From the NCBI GenBank assembly GCA_027574665.1, contig CM050648.1, positions 62,704,863 to 62,768,862 on the forward strand: DNA of 64,000 bases, read 5' to 3'. The DNA is from Rhynochetos jubatus (taxonomy: Eukaryota; Chordata; Aves; Eurypygiformes; Rhynochetidae). This document shows positions 60,674 through 64,000 of this stretch, in pieces (the first letter of the stretch is position 1; every line of letters starts with the position of its first letter). Made by a program: the position numbers and the translations under genes. A model generated the notes under the pieces. The model was not told where the DNA came from. It ran no database searches and saw only the letters and a list, made by a program, of their open reading frames with translations.

Positions 60674-62093
60674 CAAAAATGGTGCATATGCAACAAAATG
60701 CTATTTTGAGTTGTAAAATGGAATTATGTGGCCACTGTTAGAAGTGAATTCCTTTCCTGCTTCATGTAAAAAGCAAAAGAATTTGATGCTTTAGAATGAG
60801 GACGGCTGCAGACCTGACCAAACAGAAGTTGCATTTGTTTATCAAATATTTATAGAATTTACAGAAAAGTGAAAATCTGAATCGTAGTGCTTGGAAAAAT
60901 AGGATGTAACGCTTGAGTCTTCTGGAAAATACAAGATGGAACAGCACACTTAATATTAGGTTTTGCTGTAAAAGACCTAAACCAGCATTTTTGCTCCTGT
61001 TGTCTGTAAGGTTTGATTTTAGACTGTTGTCTCTTTTCCATTGATGATTACAGCTAGGAAAAGAAGTCCCGTAGCACTTGTTAAAAGTGTTTCCCCAGCA
61101 CAAATACCAGGAAGATGACTTGATGGCTGAAACACAGGACTAAATATTCTTTTCACCACTGTAGGCAGCAGCCCGTTTTCTTTGCATCCGCTTTCCACAC
61201 CTGCATTACTCCATCAGAGGAACGGGCTGGGTCTAACGCTGCCCTCTCTGCGGTGGGGTAAACTGACTTTGTGTCCTGGCTGCGCTCTGCTGTGATAAAT
61301 CACACGCGGGTTGCCCATAAGGGTGAGCTCGTGGCCCCTCAGATCCTGGGGGCGTTTGAGCTGAGCGATAGCCTACTTAGTAATATGTCAATTTTTTCTC
61401 CCAGGAAAGCGTTGGAGCAGGTGTAATTTCTTACTCTAGCTTGGTCTCCGGGTACTTGCTGCTGGTTGCCACAGAGTATGTTTTCTGTGTTCATTAAAGC
61501 CTATTGATCTCAGGAAAGTTTGTGGGATTGATTTTAACTCAGTGATTTTCAGAGAATTAGTAGTATTTTTAGCAATAACACTCTCCTAACGTGTTCCTGA
61601 GAGAGTGATGTATTGAGGAAATACAGAGGTCACACAGACAAGTTGCAGCCCTGACCCAACTCCCAAGGGAAGTTGGCCAGGGAAGCACCGCGTGGTCCTG
61701 TTGTGACCTCCTGCGACGCCGGATTGGTGTCCAGGAAGGGTCCGGCAGTGCGCTATGCTTCCTGCCCAGGAGGATTTGAGGAGCAGGAGGCAACGGATGG
61801 GGCCACCGCGTTGGCTGGCACATCTTCCCAGTCTGCGGAGGAGGGGGGCTGCGGTGCCACACTGGTCACGCCAGCCGACGGCCAGGTTGGCAGTGGCTCG
61901 GTGTGGCCGCCGGGCTCCGGGGGGAGGAGGAGACTCCTCTCACCTTGGGCTCCATCGCTGATATTTCCCTGTTTGATAGTGTGGGTGCCATATTTGGGGT
62001 TGTGATAAACTGGCAATGGAAGGAATTGCACTGTAGTCTTGTGTAGCTGTTAAATGCTGTGCTTCAAAACAGTGAGAGGGTTAATCTCTCATT

Positions 62094-62120
62094 GTTATCT
62101 CTCTCACTGAGAGAGATAAC
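62094..62120. repeat. Perfect 27-base palindrome with GATA motifs
   Basis: GTTATCTCTCTCA (62094-62106), one C, then TGAGAGAGATAAC (62108-62120). The 13-base arms are exact reverse complements and each ends in an AGATAAC GATA-factor motif, in opposite orientation. It could be a paired GATA site or a cruciform-prone sequence. Confidence 0.85.
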
Positions 62121-62930
62121 CAGGTAACAGAAAACTAGTAAGCAAGATGCACTTCTTACATGTAACGGAATGAAGCTGCATAATTTTTGAAGGTATTAGG
62201 GAAGGGGCCAGGTCCCCGGTGCAGCTGTTTCTGACGTGGCACTGCATGTGCCATTCTGTAGGAGAAAAGAAAATTCTAATTGCCAGGTGAGTTCTTGTTT
62301 GGGGATGAATATTGCTGGCACTGTGCATGTGGTTAGGCATGCTGCTGGTCTGGGAGACAGCCAAATTTCAGGAACTGATTTAGGTAGGCACCAGATTCGT
62401 TGCATTGAAACAAATAGACATGAGGGAAATGGGTCCTGCTGATAAGCAGTGGCATTCCAAACCTTCATGGTAGCTGTTCCCAAAGTATCAGTACTGTGAA
62501 TGCTTTGGACAAGAGGAAAATGGCAATGGTGGTGTTGGCAAGAGACTGTCCCTTTTCCTCAGTTCCTTCCCACCTTCAGTTGTGGCTGGCTACGACCCGT
62601 CCTGGGGAGATGTGGTTTCGCTGTACAGGCCGTGGTCCAAGAGGGATGCTGCTGAGGTATCCCCCAGCCCTTCTCTGCCAGTGATACTGCACTGCCTTCT
62701 CCCTCATTTACCTCCGCTCTCCGTCCACCAACCAAGAGTGTGTTTTGCTGGGGAGGAGTGGGAGCCTGCTCAGCTTTCAGCCTCTTCCATCATCTGCTGG
62801 AGGGAAGGCACCTTTTGTCGCACAGGGCTTAGCTGCGGTGAAGTGCGTGGGGATGGGGAAGAGGCTCCATGTTGTGCCATAATAGTAGCTGTTGACTGGT
62901 ATCACAAGCACCACAGAAGTGATAATTTTT

Positions 62931-62988
62931 GAGCCTCATACTAGCTACTGTGAAGAAAATTAACTCTGTCCAAACTAAAACCAGCACA
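62931..62988 (-). mobile_element. Avian ERVL-like LTR fragment
   Basis: On the minus strand from 62988 it reads TGTGCTGGTTTTAGTTTGGA and on through GTTAATTTTCTTCACAGTAG, the start of the same LTR group as the copy at 7171. Only about 58 bp remain. Confidence 0.6.
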
Positions 62989-64000
62989 TTCTCATATTGC
63001 CAGTGCTTGGACTCATGGTGCCACAGTCACACGTGTCCGCCTCCCGTTGCTGTCTTGTATTGATTTCCATCTTGACACGGACGGTGACGGAAATTAGAAT
63101 AAAATTCGATGGTAAGCCTCTGAACTGTTCAGGGTGCAAAAGTATGTAACTTTAAAAGTTGTTCACCGACTTCAGCTGCAACATAGGTGTGCTCCCCTGA
63201 AAGCAAGTAAGAGTTACTACGGAGGAAGCCAAGCTTTGCACAGCCGTGCACGGCTAAAGTCTTAGTGATGATCATCTAAGGGTATTGGGGAAAAAAATCC
63301 CCTATGTGTTGTGGAGAAGATGGCAGCACTGTTGTGATTGCTTGCATGTATTGCAAGAAATCATTAAGGAGAAAAGGTGTGATTCGACATGCGTCTTTTC
63401 CCTTGTGCGTTAAGGGTTTATCCCCTCTGGAGCTGCGGACTGTGTACAGCTATCACCTTTTTATATTAATTTCTAATGATGGACATTAATTTCTTTTTGT
63501 TCGACATCCAGTGCTACAAAGACGTGAAGGCTGCTGCTTACGTTTTGCTGAAGCGTGCGGGAGGACTAACGTGTTATGGCAGGGATTTGGGGCATCATTT
63601 ATAGCACAGGGACCTTCCAAATACACCCCAGTGCGAGGCAGATCCCTGCTTCCACCCTGCTTCTCCCCCATCACCCTCTGTCTTACTTAAACAACCAACC
63701 TGGAAAATAAAAACTGGAAAGAAAGTCAAGGTTTCATATGTCTTATAGGATTGAGCTGAAATACTTTCAGTGTGCTGCTGTGTTACTGTGCAGAAAACCA
63801 GGTTTTGTCTGTATATAATAAGCCAATAGTTAGCTTGTTGAGTATGCCTACGTGTGTTAATACTGATAATAGAAATAGGTACAGCTATGTAAACATATGT
63901 GATCCAATGAATTCATAATCTAATTGACAATACCATCAGCTGTCATTGCTGTAGATATGCTTCCCAGAGAAACACGTAACACGTTTCTGCTTGATCTGCT
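62989..64000. other. Right edge of window, no feature seen
   Basis: No exon or repeat family recognised; the sequence is presumed to continue the intron. Confidence 0.35.

Larger units (their letters stand above)
58713..62930. other. AT-rich DNA, probable intron; weak exon candidates only
   Basis: Candidate exons at 59199-59323 and 62580-62656 have fair splice sites and open frames but no recognised protein family. A GC-rich patch lies at about 61690-61950. A poly-T run occurs at 59453-59464. Otherwise nothing is recognised. Confidence 0.35.

Noticed and set aside
1-64000. CRISPR arrays, operons, tRNA or rRNA genes
   Set aside because: The window is vertebrate nuclear DNA; no spaced repeat arrays, cloverleaf-forming tRNA with A/B boxes, or rRNA sequence were recognised.
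48830-64000. ZNF407 zinc-finger coding exons
   Set aside because: No C2H2 pattern with linker sequence was found in any frame; the coding exons must lie beyond the right edge.

Overview
The window reads as nuclear DNA from a bird. It has interrupted vertebrate genes with GT-AG introns, at least eight 5'-truncated CR1 LINE copies ending in the avian-type 3' tail, avian ERVL-like LTR remnants, and one strong CpG island in otherwise AT-rich DNA. I cannot name the species from sequence alone.

Layout. (1) Positions 1-3190 hold the last four coding exons and 3' UTR of CNDP2 (cytosolic non-specific dipeptidase) on the + strand; the rest of the gene lies off the left edge. (2) Positions 3191 to about 21.8 kb are intergenic, with a CR1 copy at 5.07-5.96 kb, a perfect CTCF-consensus match beside it, an LTR at 7.17-7.72 kb, a CR1 tail at 9.5 kb and several short palindromes. 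(3) Positions 22077-36132 carry a complete 12-coding-exon CNDP1 (secreted carnosine/Xaa-His dipeptidase) on the + strand, 505 codons, with all M20 metal and catalytic residues present. A solo LTR with a 5-bp target duplication sits in its seventh intron. (4) Positions 36.3-46.5 kb are intergenic with CR1 copies, a GC-rich patch, a recent 74-bp tandem duplication, a (TA)20 microsatellite and a set of exon-like segments (38.8-45.1 kb) that I could not assign to any known gene. (5) Positions 46.5-48.0 kb are a CpG-island promoter with YY1, NRF1, CCAAT and ETS motifs and good splice donors. From conserved vertebrate gene order (CNDP2-CNDP1-ZNF407) it is most likely the ZNF407 promoter and non-coding first exon. 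(6) Positions 48-64 kb are AT-rich, presumably the first intron of that gene; no zinc-finger coding exon is present.

The two recognised genes are tandem paralogues. Their matching C-terminal exons have identical lengths (165, 142 and 148 nt) and identical intron phases, so they arose by duplication of a whole gene. CNDP2 acts in the cytosol. CNDP1 has gained a hydrophobic N-terminal exon and is expected to be secreted. Both are M20 family two-metal dipeptidases that split carnosine-like and Cys-Gly dipeptides.

Exon boundaries come from reading splice sites and protein similarity by eye, without transcript evidence.
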